Part shown: one piece after another, positions 1-6,592 of the stretch
Layout: every line of letters starts with the position of its first letter
Position numbering within the stretch: position 1 is the first letter of the stretch
Origin: CS3-C152 sp964347025
Lineage (GTDB): Archaea; Aenigmatarchaeota; Aenigmatarchaeia; QMZP01; QMZT01
Assembly (NCBI GenBank): GCA_964347025.1
Contig: CAYFWU010000021.1
Span: forward strand, 1 to 19,301
Reading direction: 5' to 3'
Length of the DNA: 19,301 nt
Notes under the pieces: generated by a model
Seen by the model: the letters and a program-made list of their open reading frames with translations, nothing else
Database searches by the model: none
Told to the model about the DNA's origin: nothing
Position numbers and translations under genes: made by a program

Positions 1-1
1 G

Positions 2-376
2 ACGAGCACAATCTACTACCACCGACATCCTGAAATACAGAAATTAAGAAAACTCGAGGAAAGGGGTAAGGTGAAACTCTATCATTTCATAAACATGGAG
101 AAGGATCTCGAGGCCCTGAGCAAACCGGAAATGATGACGTACGCAAAACTGAGGGCAAGGATATTCGGAGACAAAGATCTCACTCTTTTGGAACATGCGG
201 ATCTCTGCCTTCTAGCGAAGCACAAGCAAGCGAGAAGGAAATTCTTCTTGAGTCTTGATAAAGATAACCTTCTGAAAGAAGAGAATCGAAAGCTCCTGGA
301 GGAGATGGGCATTCGGATCCGCGAGCCGGACAAATCCTTTATGAAGGAAATAAGATCAACGATCAAAAAGACATGA
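2..376 (+). CDS. C-terminal fragment of an unidentified protein, possibly PIN-domain-like (cut by the left edge)
   Basis: The reading frame is open from base 2 to the TGA at 374-376, about 124 residues, so it probably began outside the window. A GTG at 71 could start a 101-residue protein, but the reading before it (TSTIYYHRHPEIQKLRKLEE) is coding-like, so I read the GTG as an internal valine. The part around LLEHADLCLLAKHKQARRKF, followed by FLSLDKDNL and a final EEMGIRIREP, resembles the last third of PIN ribonuclease domains (acidic residue in a helix, then a strand with a T/S-x-D-x-D loop, then GI-x-V). The acidic residues expected earlier in the domain are not in view, so this assignment is tentative. 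The protein is basic and has no membrane segment. Its stop lies 40 bases before the tRNA, which has its own TATA element. Confidence 0.6.
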   Translation, partial: TSTIYYHRHPEIQKLRKLEERGKVKLYHFINMEKDLEALSKPEMMTYAKLRARIFGDKDLTLLEHADLCLLAKHKQARRKFFLSLDKDNLLKEENRKLLEEMGIRIREPDKSFMKEIRSTIKKT

Positions 377-383
377 TTAATTC

Positions 384-392
384 TTTTAAAAA
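384..392 (+). promoter_or_regulatory. TATA box of tRNA-Ala
   Basis: TTTTAAAAA is centred about 29 bases upstream of the first base of the tRNA (417), the spacing expected for archaeal TBP/TFB promoters. It follows the stop codon of the preceding gene directly. Confidence 0.6.
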
Positions 393-416
393 GGAAAGGA
401 ATATTTAGTATATGAA

Positions 417-538
417 GGGCCGGTAGATCAGCGGTAGATCGCCACCTTGGCATGGTGGAGGCCTCGGGTTCAAATCTCGAAACCACCAGCGGGTTTCGAG
501 CCTTCCTGCCACCAGGAATGAAATTCCCGACCGGTCCA
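417..538 (+). tRNA. tRNA-Ala (anticodon GGC) with a T-loop intron; exons 417-474 and 525-538
   Basis: Removing 475-524 gives a regular 72-nt cloverleaf. The acceptor stem is GGGCCGG (417-423) with CCGGTCC (531-537), including the G3-U70 wobble that marks alanine tRNAs, and the discriminator is A538. The D stem is GATC/GATC with a GG-containing loop. The anticodon stem is CCACC/GGTGG (442-446/454-458) with loop TTGGCAT and anticodon GGC (449-451). The T stem is TCGGG/CCCGA with loop TTCAAAT. CCA is not encoded. The anticodon loop has no intron; the interruption lies in the T loop between nucleotides 59 and 60. Without assuming the intron, no acceptor 3' strand exists near base 490, so the intron reading is much better supported. 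It should decode GCC/GCU. Confidence 0.93.
475..524 (+). other. 50-nt archaeal tRNA intron at position 59/60 with bulge-helix-bulge
   Basis: The outer helix is the T stem, 464-468 with 526-530. The central 4-bp helix is TTCA (469-472) with TGAA (519-522). Three-base bulges are AAT (473-475) and ATT (523-525). Cutting between the second and third base of each bulge joins A474 to T525 and restores a perfect T loop. The intron body folds as two hairpins instead of one continuous inner helix: CTCGAAACC/GGTTTCGAG (476-484/492-500) and TTCCTG/CAGGAA (503-508/513-518). This is a relaxed form of the motif cut by archaeal splicing endonuclease. Confidence 0.85.
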
Positions 539-593
539 TTTGATTTCTTAAAACTTTATCTGGTGGCTGTGACAATATTATATTGGTAATTAA

Positions 594-1799
594 ATGTTGG
601 TGCAGTTAACTGAAAATATTGTTCGTGTATTGAATCTGCCGATAGTCAGCATTTTATTTCTTCTTGTTGTGATATGGATAGCAGGAGAGTTATCCAAAAG
701 GGTCGGTCTTCCGCCTATTCTGGGTGAACTTATCGCCGGATTGGTCATAGGGCCTCCCATACTTAATCTGGTAACCTACACAGAGGGTCTGGACATACTT
801 GCGAAACTCGGAATGTTCTTTTTGATGTTTTACGCGGGTCTCGAAACCGATCCCAAAAAACTGTTCAAGGTTAGCAAGCCGGCGATTTTCATAGGAATTC
901 TGGGGACCGTTGTTCCCTTCGCTTTAGGGATGCTGGTGGTAATAGGTCTGGGAGGAACCTTCCTCCAGGGTTTGTTTATAGGAGCAGCGATATCGGGAAC
1001 GTCCATGGTCACGAAATCAAGGATACTGTACGATCTCAAGATACTCAAAAAGAGGATTGGTTACACCATCATGGGTTCGGCAATGGTTGACAACATGCTG
1101 TCCTTTATAATATTGTCTGTCGCCATCAAGTCAGTCATAATAGGAGAATTTACCCTTTACGAGGGTATCATAACGCTGGTTGAAACCAGCGTGTTTTTCC
1201 TGGTTTCCATATTTATCGGATACAAGCTTTATCCCAGAATTACGAAGTACATGAGGCAGACCACCAGGGGTTTCACGTTCGCCATCATAGTAGGCTTGTT
1301 CTTCGCGTTCTTCGCGGAGATAATGAGGATACATTTTGTTATAGGTGCCTACCTAGCGGGGTTGATGGTCAGTGAAGAGATCGCGGGACAGAGAACGTTC
1401 AAGAGGCTCAAGGACAGGTTTATGGTTATTACCCAGGGATTCCTCGGTCCGCTTTTCATAGTTAGCGTTGCCTTCAGCGTGAGTTTCTCCGGTCTGCTTT
1501 CAACACCTGTCTTGTTTATTGCGATATTCCTGGCCGCCTTCCTGGGAAAGATTGCGGGCTCGTCCTCAGGAGCGCTGTTAAGCAACGTTAAAAGAAAGGA
1601 TTCTTTAACAATAGGTTTCGGGATGAATGGAAGGGGGACGGTGGAATTGATACTTGCAATGGTTGGTCTGGAGTTGGGAGTGCTAACAGGGAACCACGTG
1701 ACTATCCTGGTGATGGTTGCATTTTTGACAACATTGACAGTTCCCTTCCTGCTTAAACACAGAATGCGCAAATTAAGTGGTCATTTATTGAAAGACTAA
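594..1799 (+). CDS. CPA2-family cation/proton antiporter (NapA/KefB-like membrane domain)
   Basis: This is an integral membrane protein of 401 residues with about 12 hydrophobic segments and no soluble C-terminal TrkA-N domain, so it is the transport core only. Family features are GELIAGLVIGP (residues 44-54), FYAGLETD (79-86), a discontinuous-helix segment AAISGTSMVTK (131-141), IGAYLAGLMVSEE, the conserved lysine in FLGKIAGSSSG, and GFGMNGRGTVELILA near the end. Members exchange Na+ or K+ for protons. The cation-site pair is Asp166-Asn167 (GSAMVDNML) instead of the Asp-Asp of electrogenic CPA2 members or the Asn-Asp of CPA1, so the second acidic residue is lost. That makes the ion and stoichiometry uncertain. 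The ATG at 594 has no strong ribosome binding site and sits in an AT-rich leader. It is a single gene between tRNA-Ala and a small hypothetical gene. Confidence 0.9.
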   Translation: MLVQLTENIVRVLNLPIVSILFLLVVIWIAGELSKRVGLPPILGELIAGLVIGPPILNLVTYTEGLDILAKLGMFFLMFYAGLETDPKKLFKVSKPAIFIGILGTVVPFALGMLVVIGLGGTFLQGLFIGAAISGTSMVTKSRILYDLKILKKRIGYTIMGSAMVDNMLSFIILSVAIKSVIIGEFTLYEGIITLVETSVFFLVSIFIGYKLYPRITKYMRQTTRGFTFAIIVGLFFAFFAEIMRIHFVIGAYLAGLMVSEEIAGQRTFKRLKDRFMVITQGFLGPLFIVSVAFSVSFSGLLSTPVLFIAIFLAAFLGKIAGSSSGALLSNVKRKDSLTIGFGMNGRGTVELILAMVGLELGVLTGNHVTILVMVAFLTTLTVPFLLKHRMRKLSGHLLKD

Positions 1800-1901
1800 C
1801 AAATAAAAAATTTAGCATCATTTCTGGTAATGGAAAATAAATATTTAGTAAAGTTGGGCAGGTAGTTCAGATATTGTCAGCCGAGACATGTAGATTGCCC
1901 T

Positions 1902-2249
1902 GTGATAGAGGGTAACGGCTCCACTTTAATAGATTGTGTTTATCTGTATCCAACTGATGATTTTGTATATTGCGGAGAATTTCAAGATACCGTCTCAGGT
2001 AAAAACCGCTTCCATGAATCATTTATATACGGGCTGAGCGATAACAAGCTGGATATTTTGGCATCACTAATTGTAGGTGAAAACAACATCCCGCTTTTCA
2101 AAGGGGTTATACTAATGGAACTTCTCGCGATTGGAAAAATCCAAAGGAAGTTGAAAAGTATAGACTCTTTCTACAGAGATCGGCAACTATTCGAAAAATA
2201 CACAGAGTTTATGAACAATAGAATTAGAAATAAAGATAGTAAAGGCTAA
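1902..2249 (+). CDS. Small hypothetical protein with Cys-containing N-terminus; 5' end uncertain
   Basis: I do not recognise this family. From GTG 1902 it is 115 residues, hydrophilic, with no signal or membrane segment; the N-terminal part reads VIEGNGSTLIDCVYLYP and then a Cys in VYCGEF, and the C-terminal third is a basic helical region. Translation continues sensibly upstream of the GTG in the same frame (YCQPRHVDCP, 1872-1901), adding two more Cys in a C-x5-C arrangement. No ATG, GTG or TTG occurs there before an in-frame TAG at 1863-1865. A further upstream ATG at 1830 lies in the same frame. The gene may therefore start at GTG 1902, or be an older, longer gene broken by the TAG. The four cysteines suggest a small metal-binding N-terminus, by inference only. 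Confidence 0.55.
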   Translation: MIEGNGSTLIDCVYLYPTDDFVYCGEFQDTVSGKNRFHESFIYGLSDNKLDILASLIVGENNIPLFKGVILMELLAIGKIQRKLKSIDSFYRDRQLFEKYTEFMNNRIRNKDSKG

Positions 2250-2274
2250 AGCGGTAAAATTTGATTTTGTTGTT

Positions 2275-2337
2275 CTACCTGCAGCAGCAAGAACTTTTTT
2301 TCTTCTTTGCCGTTTTCCTAGCCTTCTTTTTTACCAT
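2275..2337 (-). CDS. Putative 20-residue Lys-rich microprotein with CCC tail
   Basis: An ATG at 2337 on the minus strand opens MVKKKARKTAKKKK followed by SSCCCR and a TAG stop. Ten of the first fourteen residues are Lys or Arg, and three consecutive cysteines lie just before the C-terminal Arg. It begins 33 bases after the stop of the NUDIX gene on the same strand, and an AT-rich TATTTATT element lies roughly 25 bases upstream of the ATG, so it could be co-transcribed or have its own leaderless transcript. There is no homology I can name. Short Lys-rich ORFs can arise by chance in purine-rich DNA, so the call is weak. Confidence 0.35.
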   Translation of the reverse strand: MVKKKARKTAKKKKSSCCCR

Positions 2338-2370
2338 GATATTACTGGGGTCTTCAGAAATAAATAGGTT

Positions 2371-2820
2371 TTATTTTTTCAGGCGGTTGTAAGCTTCGAA
2401 GGCTTTCTTTGCGATGTTCCTGACATCAGGAGGGACATGATCCTGTTCGAGATCCTCAAGAGAAAACCATTTGAAATCGTTCAGCTCGTCTTTTTTTATT
2501 TTCAGGTCTTCCGGGTTCTTTGGAATGCAGAGGTAAAAGAAACAGCTGTGCTCATGATCCCCAACGTTGTGCACGTTGACGTAGAAAGGGACGGCGAGTT
2601 GTTTTGTGATGTTTCCCTCATTGGGGATGTCATTCCTGTTGAGGATTTCAACGTCCAAGTTCAGCTCTTCCTTGACTTCCCTTATAACAGCTTCATCCGG
2701 GGTTTCATCCTTTTCGATATGTCCCCCAGGAGGAACCCATCTGTCAAGCTTCCTGTGGTGGGTAAGAAGGACCTTGTTGTCATGAATTACATAGACGCCA
2801 ATAACCAGATCAACTTTCAT
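2371..2820 (-). CDS. NUDIX hydrolase (MutT-like)
   Basis: A soluble protein of 149 residues. The Nudix box G-x5-E-x7-R-E-U-x-E-E-x-G-U is present at residues 33-55: Gly33, Glu39, Arg47-Glu48, Glu51-Glu52, with Asn54 in place of the usual Gly. The preceding RWVPPGGH is typical of the family. Nudix enzymes hydrolyse nucleoside diphosphates linked to another moiety (oxidised dNTPs, ADP-ribose, dinucleotide polyphosphates), with the Glu side chains binding Mg2+; the substrate cannot be told from sequence here. The length fits a single-domain MutT-type protein. The ATG at 2820 is preceded by TTTAAAT (2842-2848) about 25 bases upstream and no Shine-Dalgarno, consistent with a leaderless mRNA. The upstream operon on the same strand ends at 2859. 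Confidence 0.92.
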   Translation of the reverse strand: MKVDLVIGVYVIHDNKVLLTHHRKLDRWVPPGGHIEKDETPDEAVIREVKEELNLDVEILNRNDIPNEGNITKQLAVPFYVNVHNVGDHEHSCFFYLCIPKNPEDLKIKKDELNDFKWFSLEDLEQDHVPPDVRNIAKKAFEAYNRLKK

Positions 2821-2841
2821 AAAAATATCGTGTGTTCGAGG

Positions 2842-2848
2842 TTTAAAT
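2842..2848 (-). promoter_or_regulatory. TATA-like element of the NUDIX gene
   Basis: TTTAAAT, centred about 25 bases before the ATG at 2820, lies in the short gap behind the preceding gene. The spacing fits a leaderless transcript. Confidence 0.4.
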
Positions 2849-2858
2849 TAATTCTACT

Positions 2859-4958
2859 TTAAGAACTAAAAAATCCCATGATCTGTTCTATGAATCCGTT
2901 TATCGAGTCCATTATTATCTCGAAGAAATTCTTTTCTCTGAACTCGACAAGACTGGAAACCTTATAGTTTTCGTTTCCGAGACCCTTACAGGTTATCTCG
3001 ATGGGATATTCGCCTGGAGCTAGTGTGAACTCGAACTCATTCTCCCCGAAGATCTCGCCCGCCTGTTTTTCCTGGTCAGCCACCTTTATGTTAACGTTCT
3101 TTATCTTCGATTTCTGGACATCTAGCTTCAGGAACGCTTTTTCTTCCTTGATTTCCGCGGTGTAATAAATCTTTGGTTCTTCGTATGCCTCTATCGTTCG
3201 AGTTGAGGACAGATCAACATCTGTATCCTTCAATTCAATTTTAACTTCTTTGATGCCCGGGGAAGAGAAGGAAACGGGAAGGGAAATTAAATATTTGTTT
3301 TCAACAACAAGACTTGCTATGTGCTCTTTGCCATCAACAGTTAACGTTAGTCTCAGGTTTTTCTCTCCCAAGCCCTGGTTGACGATGTATGCCGTGATGT
3401 TCCTCTTCTCTCCTATCTTGAGATAATCCGGAACCGTGAAGTTCTCCAGGAAAACCTTGAGATCGCTCTCTACCCTGTAGTCAAGCGTGACAACCTCTCC
3501 CGATGAATATACAATAACACTCTGTTCCCCCAGGCTTTTGGGAGTGAAGGAGAACGTAATTTCTCCGTCATTCTTCAAGGCCCACTCCTCGTATTCACTG
3601 CCGGCAACGATCCCTATCCTGGTCTCCTGCTGTATGCCAGAGACCTCTACATAAACCTTTTGTTCTGCTCCTAACTGTAGAACACTGGATCCCAGTCTTG
3701 CATTTATCAAACCCTTTTTTCTTTCGCTGTACTGGGTATTAACAACAACGTTTATTGTTCTCAGGGCAAGCGAACGTGAATTCAAAGTTAGCGGGCATGT
3801 AAATATCAGATTCCTCGGGAGATCTCCGTTAACATGGAAGTTCCAGGAAATTGTTTTCTCCTCATAGGGTCTTAGTATAATCTTCTTCCCCTTATCCTCC
3901 ACTGAAACAACCTCGTAATCCCCTGCACAGGGCTCGAGGCTAACGCGCAAAACCTTGTATTCTTTGGGAGTGAACTTCATTATAACAACCCCATCGTCCC
4001 CTTTCCTGAAATTTTCAGAGCTTATGGACATTTCGTAATCCTCTTCCTTTTCAATGAGAAGATACGAATCCACAAATATATCGGTTTCATCCACATTCCA
4101 CTGGATTTTATCTATATCGTATCCCTTTATCTGCACGTTGTTTTTTACCTGATTGTCTACGTGATCTCCGAATTTTATGTGGGTCGCGTCTATATACCCG
4201 ACCTCCAGCCACAAAGGATCTACCGGAACCCACTCACCCAGATAGACCTCGGAATACGCGTGCCTCTCCCATCCTTTCTGGCCGTAGGCGAAGGCCGAGA
4301 CGTATTTCGAAGGGATGCCAACAGATCTTGCGAGCGCAATGAAAAGGGTTGTATACTCCGCACACACGCCCTTCTTGGTGTCCAGAACTGATAATGCATC
4401 TATGTTCCTTCCGGAATAAGAAATATCGTAATCTAGGTAATCATAAACCCATGAGGCGAGTTTCGCGACCTTTTCGAAATCATCCTTGGAATCCTTGACC
4501 AAGCCTTCTGCAATGTCTCTGATCCTGGGATCGTCGCTCTGGATGTTTTCCGTTGGTTGAAGATAGATCTTGGCTTCGTTGGGTATCACGTAGGACTTAG
4601 GGAGCGAAATCTGGTGGTTCGCCCTGGAACGAACGTAGCCTGAGAAGTTATAGTTGAAAACGTTATCCGGGTTTTCATCCTTTATGAATGCTACCTCGCT
4701 CCCAAGCTCGTTTGTGTATGTGTTCACACCAATGCTGACATCCTGTCTTTCGTCATCCTGGGGTATTGTGAGGTTGATGGTTATTCCTGTAGGCTCTCCG
4801 TCACTCGTGATCGTCCCGTATTCGAAAACATTCACTCTCAGCTCATCAACCCTTGCAGGGTCTTTGATAAGGGTCTCTTCTATGGGGGTGAGCGCGAAAG
4901 AACCGGGAAGGATCAGGAAAAAGGTTAAAAGGAGGGCAAAAACAAATCTGAAATTCAT
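2859..4958 (-). CDS. Secreted transglutaminase-like cysteine protein with beta-sandwich repeats
   Basis: 699 residues. Residues 1-22 form a Sec signal peptide (hydrophobic FVFALLLTFFLILPGSFA), so the protein is exported. The transglutaminase-like domain spans roughly residues 150-255 with the triad Cys199 (KKGVCAEYT), His233 (ERHAYSEVY) and Asp247 (WVPVDPLW). In prokaryotes this fold mostly belongs to extracellular proteases or amide-bond enzymes; the true reaction is unknown. Residues 300-670 are beta-rich; 505-590 (FTVPDYLKIGEKRNITAYIV onward) resembles a CARDB-type Ig-like adhesion domain, and others of the kind may precede and follow it. The last 20 residues form an amphipathic helix, not a clear membrane anchor. 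Its ATG overlaps the scpA stop as ATGA (4955-4958), so the two are translationally coupled in one operon. Confidence 0.87.
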   Translation of the reverse strand: MNFRFVFALLLTFFLILPGSFALTPIEETLIKDPARVDELRVNVFEYGTITSDGEPTGITINLTIPQDDERQDVSIGVNTYTNELGSEVAFIKDENPDNVFNYNFSGYVRSRANHQISLPKSYVIPNEAKIYLQPTENIQSDDPRIRDIAEGLVKDSKDDFEKVAKLASWVYDYLDYDISYSGRNIDALSVLDTKKGVCAEYTTLFIALARSVGIPSKYVSAFAYGQKGWERHAYSEVYLGEWVPVDPLWLEVGYIDATHIKFGDHVDNQVKNNVQIKGYDIDKIQWNVDETDIFVDSYLLIEKEEDYEMSISSENFRKGDDGVVIMKFTPKEYKVLRVSLEPCAGDYEVVSVEDKGKKIILRPYEEKTISWNFHVNGDLPRNLIFTCPLTLNSRSLALRTINVVVNTQYSERKKGLINARLGSSVLQLGAEQKVYVEVSGIQQETRIGIVAGSEYEEWALKNDGEITFSFTPKSLGEQSVIVYSSGEVVTLDYRVESDLKVFLENFTVPDYLKIGEKRNITAYIVNQGLGEKNLRLTLTVDGKEHIASLVVENKYLISLPVSFSSPGIKEVKIELKDTDVDLSSTRTIEAYEEPKIYYTAEIKEEKAFLKLDVQKSKIKNVNIKVADQEKQAGEIFGENEFEFTLAPGEYPIEITCKGLGNENYKVSSLVEFREKNFFEIIMDSINGFIEQIMGFFSS

Positions 4959-5653
4959 TTCTTATCCCCTTTGCTTATCCATATCTCCTTGAAAATTTTA
5001 TTCTGTCTTGCCTTTACCCTTTTCTGCTGATCAAGGTGAACCAGGGGGATAAAATTCCCTATTATTTCTTCTCTCTCCCATTTTCCGATCAGCTTTGAGA
5101 ATTCGACCTCTCTCCTCCTGATCCTCAAAAGAATTGAATTTATCCTCTCGTACAGGTCTTTGATCCTCTCGTTTATGTTGTCTCCCCTCATATCAATGTC
5201 CTTTCTAAGCTTATTTTTCCTGTTTACCTTCCTTTTGTGCGAATTCAGAACCCTCATCAGGGCATTGACAAGTTCAGGAACCGTTACCTTCCTCATGGGC
5301 TCTCTCCTGGGAGGGATGTCTATAGGGCTTATTTCAAAGGGCCTTTCGTCTTCCTCGAGACTCTCCAGTTCCTCCTGCAGTTCCTGTTCAGTCTGACCTG
5401 TGACCTGATCTTTGAACGCCCGCAAGTAATCGGATTTCATTCTGAGGAGAACGGCAGCCACCATTATGTACTTTGCCGGGATTCGGAAGTCCAGCTCTTC
5501 CATTTTCTGGAGATAGCTGACAAAGGACTTCGCCATTTTAGAAAGATTGAGGTCCCAGGGGTTCAATCCTTCCCAGGCAACAATCTCGTAAATGATCTGT
5601 TCCCAGGAATACTCAGAAGTTATGAACTCAACGATTTTCTTTTCATCCAACAT
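4955..5653 (-). CDS. scpA: Segregation and condensation protein A (kleisin)
   Basis: 232 residues, soluble, the usual ScpA length. The N-terminal domain carries the family signature: SWEQIIYEIVAWEGLNPWDL (residues 16-35), LQKMEELDFRIPAKYIMVAA (48-67) and LLRMKSDYLRAF (69-80). An acidic linker (residues 86-105, Glu-rich) follows, then a basic helical region and a C-terminal winged helix ending FIPLVHLDQQKRVKARQNKI (201-220). ScpA bridges the heads of an SMC dimer in condensin-like chromosome organisation. No smc or scpB is present in the window. A TATA-like TTTATTAA (minus strand TTAATAAA, around 5686-5693) lies about 37 bases upstream, leaving a short leader. It is the first gene of an operon with the transglutaminase-like gene. 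Confidence 0.93.
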   Translation of the reverse strand: MLDEKKIVEFITSEYSWEQIIYEIVAWEGLNPWDLNLSKMAKSFVSYLQKMEELDFRIPAKYIMVAAVLLRMKSDYLRAFKDQVTGQTEQELQEELESLEEDERPFEISPIDIPPRREPMRKVTVPELVNALMRVLNSHKRKVNRKNKLRKDIDMRGDNINERIKDLYERINSILLRIRRREVEFSKLIGKWEREEIIGNFIPLVHLDQQKRVKARQNKIFKEIWISKGDKK

Positions 5654-5716
5654 TGCTACCTGTTTATTATTATTATGGATGCAAGTTTATTAAGGTTGAA
5701 TGTTTCAAGGGAGTGA

Positions 5717-6517
5717 CTATCTGCAGTACATCATGTTTAAGTTTCCGGAGCTGTATGACCTTCCAAATGTGAAGTGCTTATACCCTAAAGGTTTGAGAAA
5801 ATGAATAATGTTTTCAAAATCCTTGGTTTCTATTGCAATTACAGGATGAAATTTTTTCAAGGTCTTTTTTCCTCCCTTTAAAAGGTCGATTTCACTCCTT
5901 TCAACATCTATTTTCAAAAAATCCACTCTGTTGATTTTTAGTTTATTAACGACGAAATCCAGGGTAAAAACTTTCACATTAACATAGTTATTGCCCTTGC
6001 CATCCAGAGCTGGATTTACGCTGCTCATATCCGATAGGTAGAGTTTCGAAGTTCCGAGGTAATCGCTAACAGCGTGATCAAACAACGTCACATTCTTTAA
6101 CTTGTTCAACTTCACGTTTTCTTCAAGTAACTTAAAATTTGGAGGTGCGGGCTCAAAGGAAAAAATTTTATTTTCTTTTTTCAGTGCATGTTTAACTGTA
6201 AAAGTACCTACATGCGCTCCAAGATCAAATATCACTCCCCTTGGTATTTTTGATCTGTCATAAATACCTTTATGGCATGTCTCATTAAGGGCAGAAAAAT
6301 CTGCAGAAGGAAATCTCAGGAAAAATTTCATTCCCTGAAAATTGACTTTAACTTTAAATTCTTTTTTAACTAAAGGCCTCATTACCCGTTTTGCTTTTAA
6401 ATAATTGATTATGAAGGTGAACAAAAAAGCGTTGGCCAAAGCTAAAAATTTTGATTTAGAATCATCAAATTTCGTTATAAATCCCATCTGATTTTTAATG
6501 ACATTAAATATTCTCAT
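5717..6517 (-). CDS. FkbM-family SAM-dependent methyltransferase
   Basis: 266 residues. The SAM-binding motif I is VIFDLGAHVGTFT (residues 95-107), followed by IFSFEPAPPNFKLLEENVKL (118-137), a KNVTLFDHAVSD segment and the FkbM signature VDFLKIDVERSEIDLLKGG (198-216), where Arg207 replaces the usual Gly of the DxEG motif. FkbM enzymes O-methylate sugars or polyketide hydroxyls. The N-terminal 50 residues hold a hydrophobic stretch (ANAFLFTFIINYL) that may be buried or membrane-associated. The gene is noticeably richer in A/T and AAA/ATT codons than scpA or pgk, a possible sign of transfer. TTTAATAAA upstream (6540-6549) is 27 bases before the ATG, so it has its own leaderless promoter. It stops with TAG. 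The downstream scpA operon has its own promoter. Confidence 0.9.
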   Translation of the reverse strand: MRIFNVIKNQMGFITKFDDSKSKFLALANAFLFTFIINYLKAKRVMRPLVKKEFKVKVNFQGMKFFLRFPSADFSALNETCHKGIYDRSKIPRGVIFDLGAHVGTFTVKHALKKENKIFSFEPAPPNFKLLEENVKLNKLKNVTLFDHAVSDYLGTSKLYLSDMSSVNPALDGKGNNYVNVKVFTLDFVVNKLKINRVDFLKIDVERSEIDLLKGGKKTLKKFHPVIAIETKDFENIIHFLKPLGYKHFTFGRSYSSGNLNMMYCR

Positions 6518-6538
6518 GTTTATGGATGGGTCACTAAT

Positions 6539-6549
6539 ATTTATTAAAC
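6539..6549 (-). promoter_or_regulatory. TATA box of the FkbM methyltransferase gene
   Basis: GTTTAATAAAT on the minus strand is centred about 27 bases before the ATG at 6517, which places the start codon at the expected transcription start. Confidence 0.5.
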
Positions 6550-6592
6550 TATTGATTTGGCGTCCGTAGTCTCCGCTTTACCTTGGTTATAA

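Noticed and set aside
82..486. 134-residue minus-strand ORF across the first gene and tRNA
   Set aside because: It overlaps a better plus-strand frame and runs into the tRNA gene; composition is Ser/Arg-rich as expected for an antisense shadow.
1863..1865. TAG as pyrrolysine or readthrough codon
   Set aside because: TAG terminates several normal genes in the window and no pyrrolysine machinery is seen; a start-site or nonsense explanation is simpler.
1856..1930. A second functional tRNA at GGGCAGGTAGTTCAG
   Set aside because: No D-stem partner, anticodon arm, T arm or acceptor 3' strand could be found downstream, even when allowing introns; it is at most a remnant.
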